Origin: Chryseobacterium sp. G0201
Lineage (GTDB): Bacteria; Bacteroidota; Bacteroidia; Flavobacteriales; Weeksellaceae
DNA: 64,000 nucleotides
Direction: 5' to 3'
Assembly: GCF_003815655.1 (NCBI RefSeq)
Contig: NZ_CP033917.1
Location: 1,736,001 to 1,800,000 of the forward strand
The notes under the pieces were generated by a model that had not been told where the DNA came from, did no database searches, and was given only the letters and a program-made list of their open reading frames with translations. Made by a program: the position numbers and the translations under genes. Positions within the stretch are counted from its first letter, which is position 1. Each line of letters opens with the position of its first letter. Below are positions 49,755-59,877 of the stretch, piece after piece.

Positions 49755-50867
49755 ATGCTTAAAATTATAGACAGATATATCATTAAAAAATACCTTGGAA
49801 CTTTCAGTTTCATGTTGGTATTGCTGTCTGTAGTGGTTTTGGTGATTGATGTTCAATCAAAAATCCCAAGAATTCAAAGTGCTACATTGATAGATCCAAA
49901 ATTAAATGTAACTTATTTTCTAATCCATTTTTATCCATTCTGGATCATCAATTTGGTGATGACATTTTTGTCCATTTTGGTGTTTATTTCTGTGATTTAT
50001 TTTACTTCCAGAATGGCAAATAATACGGAAATTGTTGCCATTATCAGTAGTGGGGCAAGTTTTCATAGATTCGCAAAACCATACTTGATTACGTCTTTAT
50101 TTATTGCTGTTTTATCATTGGGAATCAATCACTTTGTGCTTCCTTGGGCAAATATTCAGAAAAATCAGCTTGAGGCGTATACTTATAATGCGAGGAATAA
50201 AGAGAAGGTTTTAGGTACGGCCCCAGCTTCCGCTCAATTGAGCAGAACGGAATATATCTTTGTTAATTCATGGAATAAGGCAGATAAAAGAGGTTCAGGT
50301 TTTGTGTTCCAAAAGTTTGATAAGAATAGAAAGATGACCTACGAGCTTAAAGCTTCTGATGTGCTTTGGGATAAGGTTAAAAAACAATTTGTATTAAATA
50401 ATTACCTCGAAAAAACCATCAATAAAGACGATACAGAAAAACTTGCAAACGGTGTTGAATTAAGAAAAAGCTTCGGTCACGATCCTGAAGAGCTTTTCCC
50501 GAACGAACTTTTAGGTCAAAATAAAACAACGCCTGAACTATTAAAATTCATTAAAAGAGAAACAGAAAAAGGTAACAGTAACCTGAATGCCCATCTTAAT
50601 GAGCTTCATCAGCGAACTTCAATGCCTATTTCCATTGTTATTTTGACGTTCTTGGCGCTTTCTCTCTCTTCTCAAAAGAAAAGAGGAGGATTGGGAATTA
50701 ACTTAGCAATAGGAATTTCCTTAGCCTTCTTATTCGTGTTTTCATTCGAAGCTTTAAAGGTTGTTTCGGAAAATAAAAGTATGTCGCCGGCTTTGGCCAT
50801 GTGGTTTCCGAACATCATCTTCTTCCCGATTGCATTGTATTTATACCTGAAAAGAGCGAATCAGTAA
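49755..50867 (+). CDS. LptF/LptG family permease
   Basis: This 370-residue inner-membrane protein belongs to the YjgP/YjgQ family, part of the lipopolysaccharide exporter LptB2FG. It has helices at the N-terminus (YLGTFSFMLVLLSVVVLVI, and two more by residue 130), a periplasmic jelly-roll-like middle part and three C-terminal helices, with MPISIVILTFLALSLSSQKKRGG near 290. It starts 10 bp after tgt. It could be LptF or LptG. The end overlaps convergent birA by 7 bp. Confidence 0.87.
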   Translation: MLKIIDRYIIKKYLGTFSFMLVLLSVVVLVIDVQSKIPRIQSATLIDPKLNVTYFLIHFYPFWIINLVMTFLSILVFISVIYFTSRMANNTEIVAIISSGASFHRFAKPYLITSLFIAVLSLGINHFVLPWANIQKNQLEAYTYNARNKEKVLGTAPASAQLSRTEYIFVNSWNKADKRGSGFVFQKFDKNRKMTYELKASDVLWDKVKKQFVLNNYLEKTINKDDTEKLANGVELRKSFGHDPEELFPNELLGQNKTTPELLKFIKRETEKGNSNLNAHLNELHQRTSMPISIVILTFLALSLSSQKKRGGLGINLAIGISLAFLFVFSFEALKVVSENKSMSPALAMWFPNIIFFPIALYLYLKRANQ

Positions 50868-51577
50868 AGCAATTTTATTTCCTTGTGATAAAAAGATTTT
50901 AGTCCGTCATTTTCAAGGTCTATATATAACTCGCCTTTTTCATCGGCATATTTTATAATGCCATTTTGTCTCTCTCCATTAATTTCAAAAACTGAGATCT
51001 CATCTTTTCGGAATAGATTTTCATTAAATTGATCCATTATTTCCTGTTCAGACGGAATGTTTTTTAATCTTTCAATTAAGAATTTGTGATAGTTTTCCGT
51101 GAATTCTTTTAAGTCAAATAGTATCCCCGTCTGGGTTAGAAGTGATCCGGCCTTCGAAATATCATCAAATTCTTCCTGCAAAATATTAATACCCGATCCA
51201 ATAATATAATAATTGCTTTGGTTGATTTTTTTCTTCTCAATTAAAATTCCGACGATTTTTTTATTTTTAAGAATGATGTCGTTCGGCCATTTTATTTTCA
51301 CTATATTTTCAGTCAAATTGGCAAGGAAATCCCTGATGACAATTGCGGTATAATAATTGAACAAAAAATCAGTAAGCGTGAAATTTTCGGCTTTAGCGGC
51401 TAAAGTGTAAGCTAAATTTTTTTCAGCTGTTGAAATCCATGTATTTCCATACTGTCCGCGACCTTTTGTCTGGTTGAAAGTATGAAGACCAATAAAATCC
51501 GAATTATCATAAAGTAAATACTGAGATATTTCGTCATTAGTAGAAAGAGACTCTTTTTGATAGAATAGTTGACCCAT
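50861..51577 (-). CDS. birA: Biotin-[acetyl-CoA carboxylase] ligase
   Basis: This 238-residue enzyme attaches biotin to the carboxyl carrier protein. Visible motifs are TKGRGQYGNTWIST (biotinyl-AMP loop), IKWPNDIILKNKKIVGILIE and IIGSGINI. There is no N-terminal HTH domain, so it is the monofunctional type and not a regulator. It is divergent from rsfS. Confidence 0.92.
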   Translation of the reverse strand: MGQLFYQKESLSTNDEISQYLLYDNSDFIGLHTFNQTKGRGQYGNTWISTAEKNLAYTLAAKAENFTLTDFLFNYYTAIVIRDFLANLTENIVKIKWPNDIILKNKKIVGILIEKKKINQSNYYIIGSGINILQEEFDDISKAGSLLTQTGILFDLKEFTENYHKFLIERLKNIPSEQEIMDQFNENLFRKDEISVFEINGERQNGIIKYADEKGELYIDLENDGLKSFYHKEIKLLY

Positions 51578-51661
51578 TAAGAAAACTTTAAGACTTTAAA
51601 AGGCTAAAAGTAAGGCTAAAGTAAAAGAAAAACAATAAATTTGCAGATTATAGATATTTTA

Positions 51662-52030
51662 ATGAATAAAACAGCAGAAAAGCAGGCACTAATAGATAAA
51701 ATTGTTGAAGCCATCCAAGACGTAAAGGGTGAAGATATCATGATTTTTGATCTTTCGAAAATTGAGAACTCTGTAGCGGAGACTTTTATAATTTGTAGCG
51801 GAAACTCAAACACACAGGTATCTGCATTAGCAGGAAGTGTTGAGAAAAAAGTGAGAAATGATCTTCAGGATAGGCCTTGGCATGTAGAAGGTACCGAAAA
51901 CTCTATGTGGGTTTTGGTAGATTACGTTACCGTAGTGGTTCATATTTTCCAGAAAGAAACTCGTGAATATTATGACATTGAGGAACTTTGGGGAGATGCC
52001 GCAATCACAAAAATTGAATATGAATATTAA
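51662..52030 (+). CDS. rsfS: Ribosome silencing factor RsfS
   Basis: This 122-residue protein of the RsfS/Iojap family binds L14 of the large ribosomal subunit and blocks subunit joining when growth slows. Seen are IVEAIQDVKGEDIMIFDLSK, FIICSGNSNTQVSALA and DYVTVVVHIFQKETREYYDIEELWGDA. The ATG at 51662 is the natural start. It precedes ftsH by 16 bp, probably in one operon. Confidence 0.93.
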   Translation: MNKTAEKQALIDKIVEAIQDVKGEDIMIFDLSKIENSVAETFIICSGNSNTQVSALAGSVEKKVRNDLQDRPWHVEGTENSMWVLVDYVTVVVHIFQKETREYYDIEELWGDAAITKIEYEY

Positions 52031-52046
52031 ATTTTAAAAAGTATAA

Positions 52047-54059
52047 ATGAACAATAAAGGATTTAACTGGTTTTTTCCGATTGCGATCATAGCTCTTTTG
52101 TTATTTTTCGGTTCCAATTTTTTAGGAGGCGATAGTGCAAAATCTATTGATGAAGATGGTTTCTTCAGAGAATTGCAGACGGGGAAAGTTCAGAACATTA
52201 TTATATACAAAGACACCGAAAAGGCTGATGTTTTCTTAACTAAAGCTGCAAAAGCAGCAATGGTAAGTAAAGAAGCCAAAGACAACAATCCGTTATCAGG
52301 GTTTGATATGGCTCCAAAAGCAGATTATTCTGTGAAATATGGAGATCTTCAGCTTTTCCTTCAAAAATTTGATCAGGTAAAAGCAACAAATCCGGCGATT
52401 AAAACTACCAAAGATTATGGTGCGGGCAAAAATCCTTTCATGGATATCTTGTTTTCAGCATTGATTTGGATCGCGATTTTAGGATTATTCTATTTCCTTC
52501 TTTTCAGAAAGATGGGAGGTGGCGGAGGTCCTGGTGGACAAATTTTCTCTATCGGTAAGTCTAAAGCTAAACTTTTTGACGAAAAAGAAAGAATTCAGGT
52601 GACATTTAAAGATGTTGCAGGTTTAGAAGGTGCAAAAGAAGAAGTACAGGAAGTTGTAGATTTCTTGAAAAATTCTGAAAAATATACAAAACTGGGAGGT
52701 AAAATTCCTAAAGGAGTTCTATTAGTAGGTCCTCCGGGAACGGGTAAGACATTATTGGCTAAAGCCGTTGCGGGTGAAGCTAAAGTTCCGTTTTTCTCAC
52801 TTTCAGGTTCAGATTTTGTTGAAATGTTTGTAGGAGTAGGTGCTTCAAGAGTTAGAGATTTATTTGCTCAGGCAAAAGCAAAATCTCCGGCGATCATCTT
52901 TATTGATGAGATTGATGCTATCGGACGTGCAAGAGGTAAAAACAATTTCTCAGGCGGAAACGACGAAAGAGAAAATACATTGAACCAACTTCTTACAGAA
53001 ATGGACGGATTTGGAACAGACGTGAACGTAATCGTTATGGCTGCAACCAACAGAGCTGATATCTTAGATAAAGCTTTGATGAGAGCAGGACGTTTTGACC
53101 GTTCAATTTATGTTGACCTTCCGGAATTACACGAAAGAAGAGAGATTTTTGATGTTCATTTGCTTAAAATTAAGCTTGATGATACCGTTGACAGAGATTT
53201 CTTAGCAAAACAAACTCCTGGATTCAGTGGGGCAGATATTGCTAACGTTTGTAACGAAGCAGCATTAATTGCAGCTAGAAACAGTCATACTTCAGTTACT
53301 AAACAGGATTTCCTTGATGCTGTAGATAGAATCATCGGAGGTCTTGAGAAGAAAAATATGGCTATCAAACCTTCAGAAAAGAAGAGAGTTGCTTATCATG
53401 AAGCTGGTCACGCTACGATATCTTGGTTGGTAGAACACGCCGCTCCATTGTTAAAAGTAACGATTGTGCCGAGAGGACGTTCTTTAGGAGCAGCTTGGTA
53501 TCTTCCTGAAGAAAGACAATTGACGACTACAGAACAGATGTTGGACGAATTATGTGCAACATTAGGAGGTAGAGCAGCAGAACAGGTTATTTTCAATAAT
53601 ATTTCAACAGGTGCATTATCTGATTTGGAAAGTGTAACGAAAAGAGCTCAGGCAATGGTTACTGTTTACGGATTAAGCCCGAATATTGGTAACATTTCTT
53701 ACTACGATAGTTCAGGGCAGTCTGAATACAATTTCGGAAAACCATATTCTGAAGCAACAGCTAATAAAATTGATGTTGAAATAAAATCAATCATTGAAAA
53801 TCAATATCAGAGAGCGGTTCAGATTCTTACTGAAAATAAAGATAAGCTTGATGCTTTGGCGAATAAACTTTTAGAAAAAGAAGTAATATTCCGTGAAGAT
53901 CTTGAAGATATCTTCGGAAAAAGAGCATGGGATCCTGAGTTAACAGAAAGACCTGTTACCAGCACGATTGCTTCTAAAGAACCGGATGAACAAATTATCA
54001 TTAAAGATAAAGAAGAAGAAAGTGAAATTCAGGCTCCAGAAAGCCCGACACAACTTTAA
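52047..54059 (+). CDS. ftsH: ATP-dependent zinc metalloprotease FtsH
   Basis: This 670-residue membrane protease degrades damaged or regulatory membrane and soluble proteins. Two membrane helices (about 4-22 and 134-152) frame a periplasmic part. The AAA domain has Walker A GPPGTGKT, Walker [12 protein letters not shown] and the second region of homology MRAGRFDR. The protease domain has the zinc motif HEAGH near 450. The C-terminal tail is acidic. Confidence 0.97.
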   Translation: MNNKGFNWFFPIAIIALLLFFGSNFLGGDSAKSIDEDGFFRELQTGKVQNIIIYKDTEKADVFLTKAAKAAMVSKEAKDNNPLSGFDMAPKADYSVKYGDLQLFLQKFDQVKATNPAIKTTKDYGAGKNPFMDILFSALIWIAILGLFYFLLFRKMGGGGGPGGQIFSIGKSKAKLFDEKERIQVTFKDVAGLEGAKEEVQEVVDFLKNSEKYTKLGGKIPKGVLLVGPPGTGKTLLAKAVAGEAKVPFFSLSGSDFVEMFVGVGASRVRDLFAQAKAKSPAIIFIDEIDAIGRARGKNNFSGGNDERENTLNQLLTEMDGFGTDVNVIVMAATNRADILDKALMRAGRFDRSIYVDLPELHERREIFDVHLLKIKLDDTVDRDFLAKQTPGFSGADIANVCNEAALIAARNSHTSVTKQDFLDAVDRIIGGLEKKNMAIKPSEKKRVAYHEAGHATISWLVEHAAPLLKVTIVPRGRSLGAAWYLPEERQLTTTEQMLDELCATLGGRAAEQVIFNNISTGALSDLESVTKRAQAMVTVYGLSPNIGNISYYDSSGQSEYNFGKPYSEATANKIDVEIKSIIENQYQRAVQILTENKDKLDALANKLLEKEVIFREDLEDIFGKRAWDPELTERPVTSTIASKEPDEQIIIKDKEEESEIQAPESPTQL

Positions 54060-54081
54060 AATACTTCAAAAACATAGTGTA

Positions 54082-54115
54082 AAAAACCTGACAACGCAAA
54101 ATTGTCAGGTTTTTT
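54082..54115 (+). terminator. Terminator of ftsH
   Basis: AAAAACCTGACAA and TTGTCAGGTTTTTT form a perfect stem with a 7-nt loop, followed by T. Confidence 0.85.
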
Positions 54116-54194
54116 CATATTTAAGACTACATTTTTAGAATCTATTGTAATTAATTTTCTATTTTTGTATAAAGTTGACTAAAAATAAATTAAG

Positions 54195-54776
54195 TTGAGT
54201 TTATTCAAGAGAATTGTAAGCAAACTTACCAACCAACCTGAGGAAGAAGACAAACAGAGTTTGGAAAAGCTAGGGGATTCGCTTAAAAATGCGGATCTCG
54301 ACTATAAGTTTGCGCAATTATTTACGCATTCCGGAGGCTTTTTCAATTACTGTGCAGATGAAGCGGAAGCTCTACAGACTTTAAATCAAATTGTAAAGAT
54401 AGAAGGGATCAAAAATATGTTTTGTTGGGATAAAGAACTTCAGAATTTTCTGAATGTTGTGAAAACTCCTTATACTTCAGATTTTGAGCATTCCAATGAT
54501 GCCGCTTTCATCACTTGTGAGTATCTTATTGCTTACGATGGAAGAATCATGCTTTCTCACAATAATATCCTGCATTACCATTCTTCAAGACTGCCGAATA
54601 AGATCATTATTATGGCCAATGTATCACAGATCGTGAATAATCTTAATGATGCGATGGGAAAAATTAAAAGGAACGGAAATATTAAAAACCTTACTTCCAT
54701 CAGCGGAAATCAGTCAAAATTAGATACTTCTTCTAATGCCAATACAAAACTGTTTTTATTGCTGCTTGAAGATTAG
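54195..54776 (+). CDS. LUD-domain-like protein
   Basis: This 193-residue protein resembles the LutC/YkgG-type LUD domain family. A charged N-terminal helix (SLFKRIVSKLTNQPEEED) is followed by an alpha/beta domain with AAFITCEYLIAYDGRIML and HHNNILHYH-like SHNNILHYHSSRLP. The end is NTKLFLLLLED. The start is TTG at 54195. The gene precedes cdsA by 23 bp, a common order in flavobacteria. Its role is unknown. Confidence 0.72.
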   Translation: MSLFKRIVSKLTNQPEEEDKQSLEKLGDSLKNADLDYKFAQLFTHSGGFFNYCADEAEALQTLNQIVKIEGIKNMFCWDKELQNFLNVVKTPYTSDFEHSNDAAFITCEYLIAYDGRIMLSHNNILHYHSSRLPNKIIIMANVSQIVNNLNDAMGKIKRNGNIKNLTSISGNQSKLDTSSNANTKLFLLLLED

Positions 54777-54799
54777 CATCAACTTCTAAAATTTAAATC

Positions 54800-55672
54800 T
54801 TGGACAAAAATCTTATTCAAAGAACCCTTTCCGGAATTGTTTACGTTGCAGTTATCATTCTTTGTACCACTCCGCTTGGAGCTCAATTGATCAACAGTAT
54901 TTCTCCGGATCTCGTTAAACAGCAATATTTATATTACGGTTTGATCTCTTTTCTAATGATCGTAGGATCTTGGGAGTGCGTGAAGATCATGAAATTTGGA
55001 AACGGATATGAAAAATGGGTGGTATTTCCTGTTATCCTTGTTATTTTTTACATGTTTTCTAAAAGATATTTCTACCACGACTTTTATTTTAATTTCAGAC
55101 TGAGCGAAATATTAGCTCTTGCCTTGATTTTAATAGCTGTTATTACTTTATTCAAATATGCTAACGAATTATACTTCGATAGTGGAAAGCTGATTTTTAC
55201 GGTCATTTACGTGGCTCTTCCTTTTAGTTTTGCATTAGGATTACCAAAGTTCTCTACCTACGACAATACATTCTCTTTAGAAGTTCTTTTCTTGTTTGTT
55301 CTGATATGGAGCAGCGATACTTTTGCCTATTTAACTGGAAAATTCTTCGGAAAACATAAAATGGCACCCAAAATTTCTCCTAAAAAAACTTGGGAAGGAT
55401 ATATTGGTGGAGTAGTATTAACATTGGTTTTATCATACTTCATCGAAAAATATCAGCACGATCTTCGTGGAAACTGGATGGTTGTTGGATTCTTAGTGGC
55501 TGCATTTGCACCATTGGGCGATTTGGTAGAAAGTCAATTGAAAAGAAATTTCGGTGTTAAAGACAGCGGAAACATCATTCCTGGGCACGGAGGTGTATTA
55601 GATAGGCTGGATAGTTTTTTAATTTGCGCGCCTGTCGTATATTTGTACTTTATTTTAGAAAAATTTATTTAA
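54800..55672 (+). CDS. cdsA: Phosphatidate cytidylyltransferase
   Basis: This 290-residue inner-membrane enzyme makes CDP-diacylglycerol from phosphatidate and CTP. It has seven or so helices and the CDP-DAG synthase signature QLKRNFGVKDSGNIIPGHGG, followed by LDRLDS, near residue 250. A TTG start at 54800 seems used. It precedes psd by 4 bp, so the two act one after the other in phospholipid synthesis. Confidence 0.93.
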   Translation: MDKNLIQRTLSGIVYVAVIILCTTPLGAQLINSISPDLVKQQYLYYGLISFLMIVGSWECVKIMKFGNGYEKWVVFPVILVIFYMFSKRYFYHDFYFNFRLSEILALALILIAVITLFKYANELYFDSGKLIFTVIYVALPFSFALGLPKFSTYDNTFSLEVLFLFVLIWSSDTFAYLTGKFFGKHKMAPKISPKKTWEGYIGGVVLTLVLSYFIEKYQHDLRGNWMVVGFLVAAFAPLGDLVESQLKRNFGVKDSGNIIPGHGGVLDRLDSFLICAPVVYLYFILEKFI

Positions 55673-55676
55673 TCTC

Positions 55677-56330
55677 ATGAAATTACATAAGGAGTCAAAA
55701 GGGACGATCACTGTAGCAACGATACTATTTATTATTATTAGTGTATTGGCTATTTATTTTCTTGAAATGTGGTCGCTACTGATCATTATGCCATTATTGG
55801 TGGTTTACAGTTTGGTATTTTGGTTTTTCAGAGTTCCGGAACGTGATATTTTGGAGCACAGAGAAAACGTTATTGCTCCTGTTGACGGGAAAGTAGTAAT
55901 GATTAAAGAAGTAGAAGAAGATGAATTTATAAAAGGAAAGGCAATTCAGGTTTCTATCTTTATGTCACCTTTGAATGTTCATATTTGTAGATATCCAGTT
56001 TCAGGAAAAGTGATTTACAAAAAATATCATCCGGGAAAATACCTTGTTGCCTGGCACGAGAAATCTTCTACAGAAAACGAAAGAACAACCGTTGCTGTTG
56101 AAAGTATGACCAATCATAAAGTGGTTTTCAGACAAATCGCAGGATATGTTGCCAGAAGGATTGTTTTCTATTGTAATGAAGGAGATCAGGCGAAAGCTGG
56201 ACATGAATTCGGTTTTATCAAATTCGGTTCAAGAATGGATGTTTTCTTACCTTTAGATACAGAAATTATCTGCAAGATCGGTGACATCACGAAAGGTGGA
56301 TTGGATGTGATCGCAAGAATGAAAGATTAA
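55677..56330 (+). CDS. psd: Phosphatidylserine decarboxylase, short type
   Basis: This 217-residue protein belongs to the short (archaetidylserine-like) decarboxylases that form phosphatidylethanolamine. The self-cleavage motif is FGSRMD near 180, where Ser becomes the pyruvoyl group. N-terminal membrane helices (ATILFIIISVLAIYFLEM and LLIIMPLLVVYSLVFWFF) precede APVDGKVV and SIFMSPLNVHICRYPVSG. It is in one operon with cdsA. Confidence 0.92.
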   Translation: MKLHKESKGTITVATILFIIISVLAIYFLEMWSLLIIMPLLVVYSLVFWFFRVPERDILEHRENVIAPVDGKVVMIKEVEEDEFIKGKAIQVSIFMSPLNVHICRYPVSGKVIYKKYHPGKYLVAWHEKSSTENERTTVAVESMTNHKVVFRQIAGYVARRIVFYCNEGDQAKAGHEFGFIKFGSRMDVFLPLDTEIICKIGDITKGGLDVIARMKD

Positions 56331-56351
56331 GATGTAATCAAAAATATATGT

Positions 56352-56383
56352 AAGACTGTTTCGAAAGAAGCGGTCTTTTTTTT
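56352..56383 (+). terminator. Terminator of cdsA-psd
   Basis: AAGACTGTTTC and GAAGCGGTCTT form an imperfect stem followed by TTTTTTTT. Confidence 0.78.
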
Positions 56384-56499
56384 GTTTAAATAAAAATGGC
56401 ACGAATGCTTTTCACAAATGAACACGAATTATAGTAAAATTTAAACACAATGTTTTTCATCAATAGGAACGGCTTTATCCAAAACATAAAGCTTATTTC

Positions 56500-56570
56500 A
56501 CCAAACACCAAACACCAAACACCAAACACCAAACACCAAATACCCAAATACCAAACACTAAACACTAAAT
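56500..56570. repeat. Tandem 7-bp repeat, consensus ACCAAAC
   Basis: Ten units can be counted: five perfect ACCAAAC, then ACCAAAT, ACCCAAAT, ACCAAAC, ACTAAAC and ACTAAAT. The last unit contains the stop codon of the minus-strand gene at 56565. Such arrays can vary in number by slippage. Confidence 0.9.
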
Positions 56571-56915
56571 CCTGATATACTGTTTTACCTCATTAATTAG
56601 ACTTAAAATAAACTGCACAGGCAAGTCCTCTTCCATATCAATCAAAAGGATTTTAAACTTCTTTCTGCCTTCCTGAATCAGCTCCGGGTAATCTAATCTG
56701 TCGCCATGATAAAAGCTCACATAATGTTTCTTATGTTTTTTGCTGTAATATAAATAACAGAGCATTTTCTTTTTATACTTAAAAAACGGAAGCCCGAAAC
56801 TCAACGTTTCAGTAATATTTTCTGTGTCAGATTCTAAAATCTTTTGCCTTAAAAAAAGAAGAGTACTTCTTTCAGGCTCTTTAATTCTGTAGAAGTACTC
56901 TTGTATTGGGTTCAT
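56565..56915 (-). CDS. DUF1801-like protein
   Basis: This 116-residue protein fits the DUF1801 family. It starts MNPIQEYFYRIKEPERSTLLF, with the central TETLSFGLPFFKYKKKMLCYL and a lone HGDRLDYPEL. The fold is thought to be a small alpha/beta domain. The function is unknown. The stop codon lies within the tandem repeat. It follows the ABC transporter gene by 23 bp and may be co-transcribed. Confidence 0.78.
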   Translation of the reverse strand: MNPIQEYFYRIKEPERSTLLFLRQKILESDTENITETLSFGLPFFKYKKKMLCYLYYSKKHKKHYVSFYHGDRLDYPELIQEGRKKFKILLIDMEEDLPVQFILSLINEVKQYIRI

Positions 56916-56938
56916 TTTAAATAAAAATTTAAAAAGAT

Positions 56939-58777
56939 TTAATCAAAATTCTGTAGCTCGACAAGTTTGTTATAAACTCCTCTTTTTGCAATAAGTTCGT
57001 GATGAGTTCCTTGTTCTACGATATCGCCTTTTTCCATTACTACGATCCAGTCTGCTTTTTGGATGGTTGAAAGTCTGTGGGCAATAACTAAAGAAGTTCT
57101 GTTTTCCATCATTTTTTCAAGGGCATCCTGTACAAATTTTTCAGATTCAGTATCCAAAGCTGAAGTTGCTTCATCCAAAATCATAATTGGAGGGTTTTTA
57201 AGAACCGCTCTTGCGATAGAAACCCTTTGTTTCTGACCTCCGGAAAGCTTGCCTCCATCATCTCCAATATTAGTATCATACCCATTAGGAAGCTGAGTGA
57301 TGAAGATATCTGCATTAGCAATCTTAGCTGCATTAATTACTTCTTCTTTCGTAGCATCGGGTTTACCCATCAAAATATTATTGTAAACCGTATCATTAAA
57401 TAATACCGATTCTTGGGTTACCATTCCTAAAAGTTCTCTAAATTCTTTTAATTTTAAATGTTTGATGTTTACACCGTCAATTAAAATTTCACCTTCTGAA
57501 ACATCATAGAATCTAGCTAACAGATTGGCAATAGTCGTTTTTCCACTACCACTTTGCCCTACAAGAGCGACTGTTTTTCCTTTTGGTATTGTAATAGAGA
57601 AGTTTTTAAGAATAACATTGTCTTTATCATAGTAAAATCCAATGTCATTAAATTCGATGTTATTATTAAGCGTTGAAATTGAAACAGGGTTCGCAACTTC
57701 ATCAATTTTTACATCTGCATCCAGAATTTCCAATACTCTCATCAAAGAAGCTTCTCCTTTTTGAATGTTAGAAATTGAGTTTGATAAACTTTTCGCAGGA
57801 GGTAATATCTGGAAGAACATTCCTAAGAAAACCAAGAAATCAGCAGGTGAAATGCTTTGCTCTACGATAATCTGCTTTCCTCCGTACCAAGCGATGATCA
57901 AAAAAGTAATTGATCCTAAAAATTCGCTCATTGGAGATGCCAATTCTTTCTTTCTTCCCAGACTTATTGAGCTGGAAAGCCATCTGTTCATGGATTGCAT
58001 AAATCTGTTGTCCATTATTTTATCGGCATTAAAAATCTTGATCACTTTTGATGATTTCAGAGTTTCATCTACGATAGAAAATAATGTTCCCAATTCATGC
58101 TGAGCTTCGTGGGAATCTTTTTTAAGACTTTTCCCGATCAAAGCGATCATCGTTCCCATTACAGGTAAAACCAATAGGGAAAACATAGTCATTTCCGGGC
58201 TTAAAAAGAATAAAGTGACCAATGTACTGATCAACATAAACGGAGCATTGATAAGCTCAATTAAGCTTCCCAAAATGTTACCTTCAACTTCTCCTACATC
58301 ATTCGACATACGAGACATCATATCTCCTTTTCGGCTGTCTGTAAAAAAAGAAACAGGTAAAGACAGTATTTTGCGGTACATGGAGCCACGAAGGTCTTTG
58401 GTAACACCTACACGATAATTAATTAAAAGAAAAGATCCGAAGTAACGGAAAGCGTTTCTCAAAAAAAACATAAAGGCAGTAATGATACAAAGCCAGGCAA
58501 GTACATTTAGTGAACCGTGTTCACTCACTAAACTTTGTACATAATAGTTGGAATAATTCTTTAAATAAGAAAAGAAATCTAGAAATTCTCCTGAATAAAC
58601 AGGGGGTGATTTGTATTCCTCAGGCTTTATGGTTCCGAAAAGCATTCCCAAAACCGGTAAAATGGTTCCTAAGGAAGCAATCTGGAATAAAGAATACATT
58701 AAATTAAAAAATAAACTTCCGTAAATGTATTTTTGGTGCGGCCTCGCGAACTTTAGTATTTTTTTATATTCGTTCAT
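56939..58777 (-). CDS. ABC exporter, MsbA-like half transporter
   Basis: This 612-residue protein has an N-terminal six-helix ABC exporter domain and a C-terminal ATPase. The ATPase has Walker A ALVGQSGSGKT, signature KLSGGQKQRVSIARA, Walker B PIMILDEATSALD and H-loop IAHRLST. It fits the MsbA/lipid flippase type that moves lipid A core or phospholipids across the inner membrane. The exact substrate is inferred. Confidence 0.9.
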   Translation of the reverse strand: MNEYKKILKFARPHQKYIYGSLFFNLMYSLFQIASLGTILPVLGMLFGTIKPEEYKSPPVYSGEFLDFFSYLKNYSNYYVQSLVSEHGSLNVLAWLCIITAFMFFLRNAFRYFGSFLLINYRVGVTKDLRGSMYRKILSLPVSFFTDSRKGDMMSRMSNDVGEVEGNILGSLIELINAPFMLISTLVTLFFLSPEMTMFSLLVLPVMGTMIALIGKSLKKDSHEAQHELGTLFSIVDETLKSSKVIKIFNADKIMDNRFMQSMNRWLSSSISLGRKKELASPMSEFLGSITFLIIAWYGGKQIIVEQSISPADFLVFLGMFFQILPPAKSLSNSISNIQKGEASLMRVLEILDADVKIDEVANPVSISTLNNNIEFNDIGFYYDKDNVILKNFSITIPKGKTVALVGQSGSGKTTIANLLARFYDVSEGEILIDGVNIKHLKLKEFRELLGMVTQESVLFNDTVYNNILMGKPDATKEEVINAAKIANADIFITQLPNGYDTNIGDDGGKLSGGQKQRVSIARAVLKNPPIMILDEATSALDTESEKFVQDALEKMMENRTSLVIAHRLSTIQKADWIVVMEKGDIVEQGTHHELIAKRGVYNKLVELQNFD

Positions 58778-58913
58778 TCAATGAAAAATTGGATAGCAAA
58801 ATTAATTAAAATATAATGATAAGACGTTCTAAATCCTATTTTACTTTAAGTAATATGTACCAATAGAAACTTTTTTGTTACAGTGTATTCTTAAATAAGG
58901 TATGGATTCTAAT

Positions 58914-58950
58914 AAAAAGAGTGCTACCTTTATAGGGTAACACTCTTTTA
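58914..58950. terminator. Terminator of the M28 peptidase gene
   Basis: AAAAGAGTG and CACTCTTTT form the outer stem, with TACC and GGTA inside, and A and T runs outside. It closes the minus-strand gene at 58957. Confidence 0.78.
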
Positions 58951-58956
58951 TTTTTA

Positions 58957-59877
58957 TTAAAACTTCACTTTATCATTATATTTCGGAGCAAAGTTCTTAG
59001 GAGTTAATTTTTCCAATGTCTTCCCAAAATTATTAATAATTTGACTCATATTATTAAAATCAACAATGCTTACATCGTCATTCACTTGGTGGTAATGTTT
59101 AATTTTCGTCATATCAGCTGTTGAAATTGAGTGAGCGATAATTTTCTTTTTCACAAAGTTTACATTATCTGATCTGTAAAATAATTGTTCAGAAGCATAA
59201 GGATCAGCATTGATCTTTAATCCGTTCACTGCATTTTTATTGAAAAGTTCATCAAGATCCGAAAACTCATCACCCGTCATGAATACTGCATTTTTCCCGA
59301 ATTGAGATTCTGTAGCTACCATTTCAAAATTGAATAGTGCATATAAGTTATTATATATTTTATCTAAATTTTTATCATCAGCGATTGCTGTAGAGCCCAG
59401 CATCCCTTTTTCTTCACCGTTAAATGCCATAAAAACCATTGAGAATTCAGGTTTTTTATTTTTGAAATAGTCTGAGATTCCGACTAAGGTTGTAATTCCG
59501 CTTGCATCATCATCAGCTCCGTTATAGATATTATCGCCGCTTTTATTGTTCATTCCGATGTGATCGAAATGTCCAGAGAAACCTAGATATTTATCTGTTT
59601 TTCCTTTTTGAACACCGCAAACATTATAAGCCGTTTTTCCTTTGTAATTAAATGGAACCAAGTAAGAATTACCAGTACAGTATTCTAAATTATTTTCTTC
59701 AAAAAGCTTTGCGATGTAATTTGCTGCATTCTCATTCTCAGGAGTTCCGATTTCACGGCCTTTCATTTCATCTGAAGCCAAGGTGGAAATTATAGTGTTT
59801 ATTCTTTCCTTAGAAACTTCCTGTGCGAAAGCAAATGCTGAGAAAAGGGATAGTGTAAGATAAGCTAGTTTTTTCAT
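58957..59877 (-). CDS. M28 family metallopeptidase
   Basis: This 306-residue exported aminopeptidase-like protein starts with a signal peptide ending FAFAQ. Zinc ligands are visible in FSGHFDHIGM, NGADDDASG and FNGEEKGMLGS, with a further His near ISTADMTKIKHYH. The start at 59877 gives the proper signal peptide. It probably trims peptides in the periplasm or outside. A single gene. Confidence 0.87.
   Translation of the reverse strand: MKKLAYLTLSLFSAFAFAQEVSKERINTIISTLASDEMKGREIGTPENENAANYIAKLFEENNLEYCTGNSYLVPFNYKGKTAYNVCGVQKGKTDKYLGFSGHFDHIGMNNKSGDNIYNGADDDASGITTLVGISDYFKNKKPEFSMVFMAFNGEEKGMLGSTAIADDKNLDKIYNNLYALFNFEMVATESQFGKNAVFMTGDEFSDLDELFNKNAVNGLKINADPYASEQLFYRSDNVNFVKKKIIAHSISTADMTKIKHYHQVNDDVSIVDFNNMSQIINNFGKTLEKLTPKNFAPKYNDKVKF

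Noticed and set aside
56500..56570. Heptamer array as a CRISPR array
   Set aside because: Units are direct 7-bp repeats without spacers, and no cas gene is in the window.
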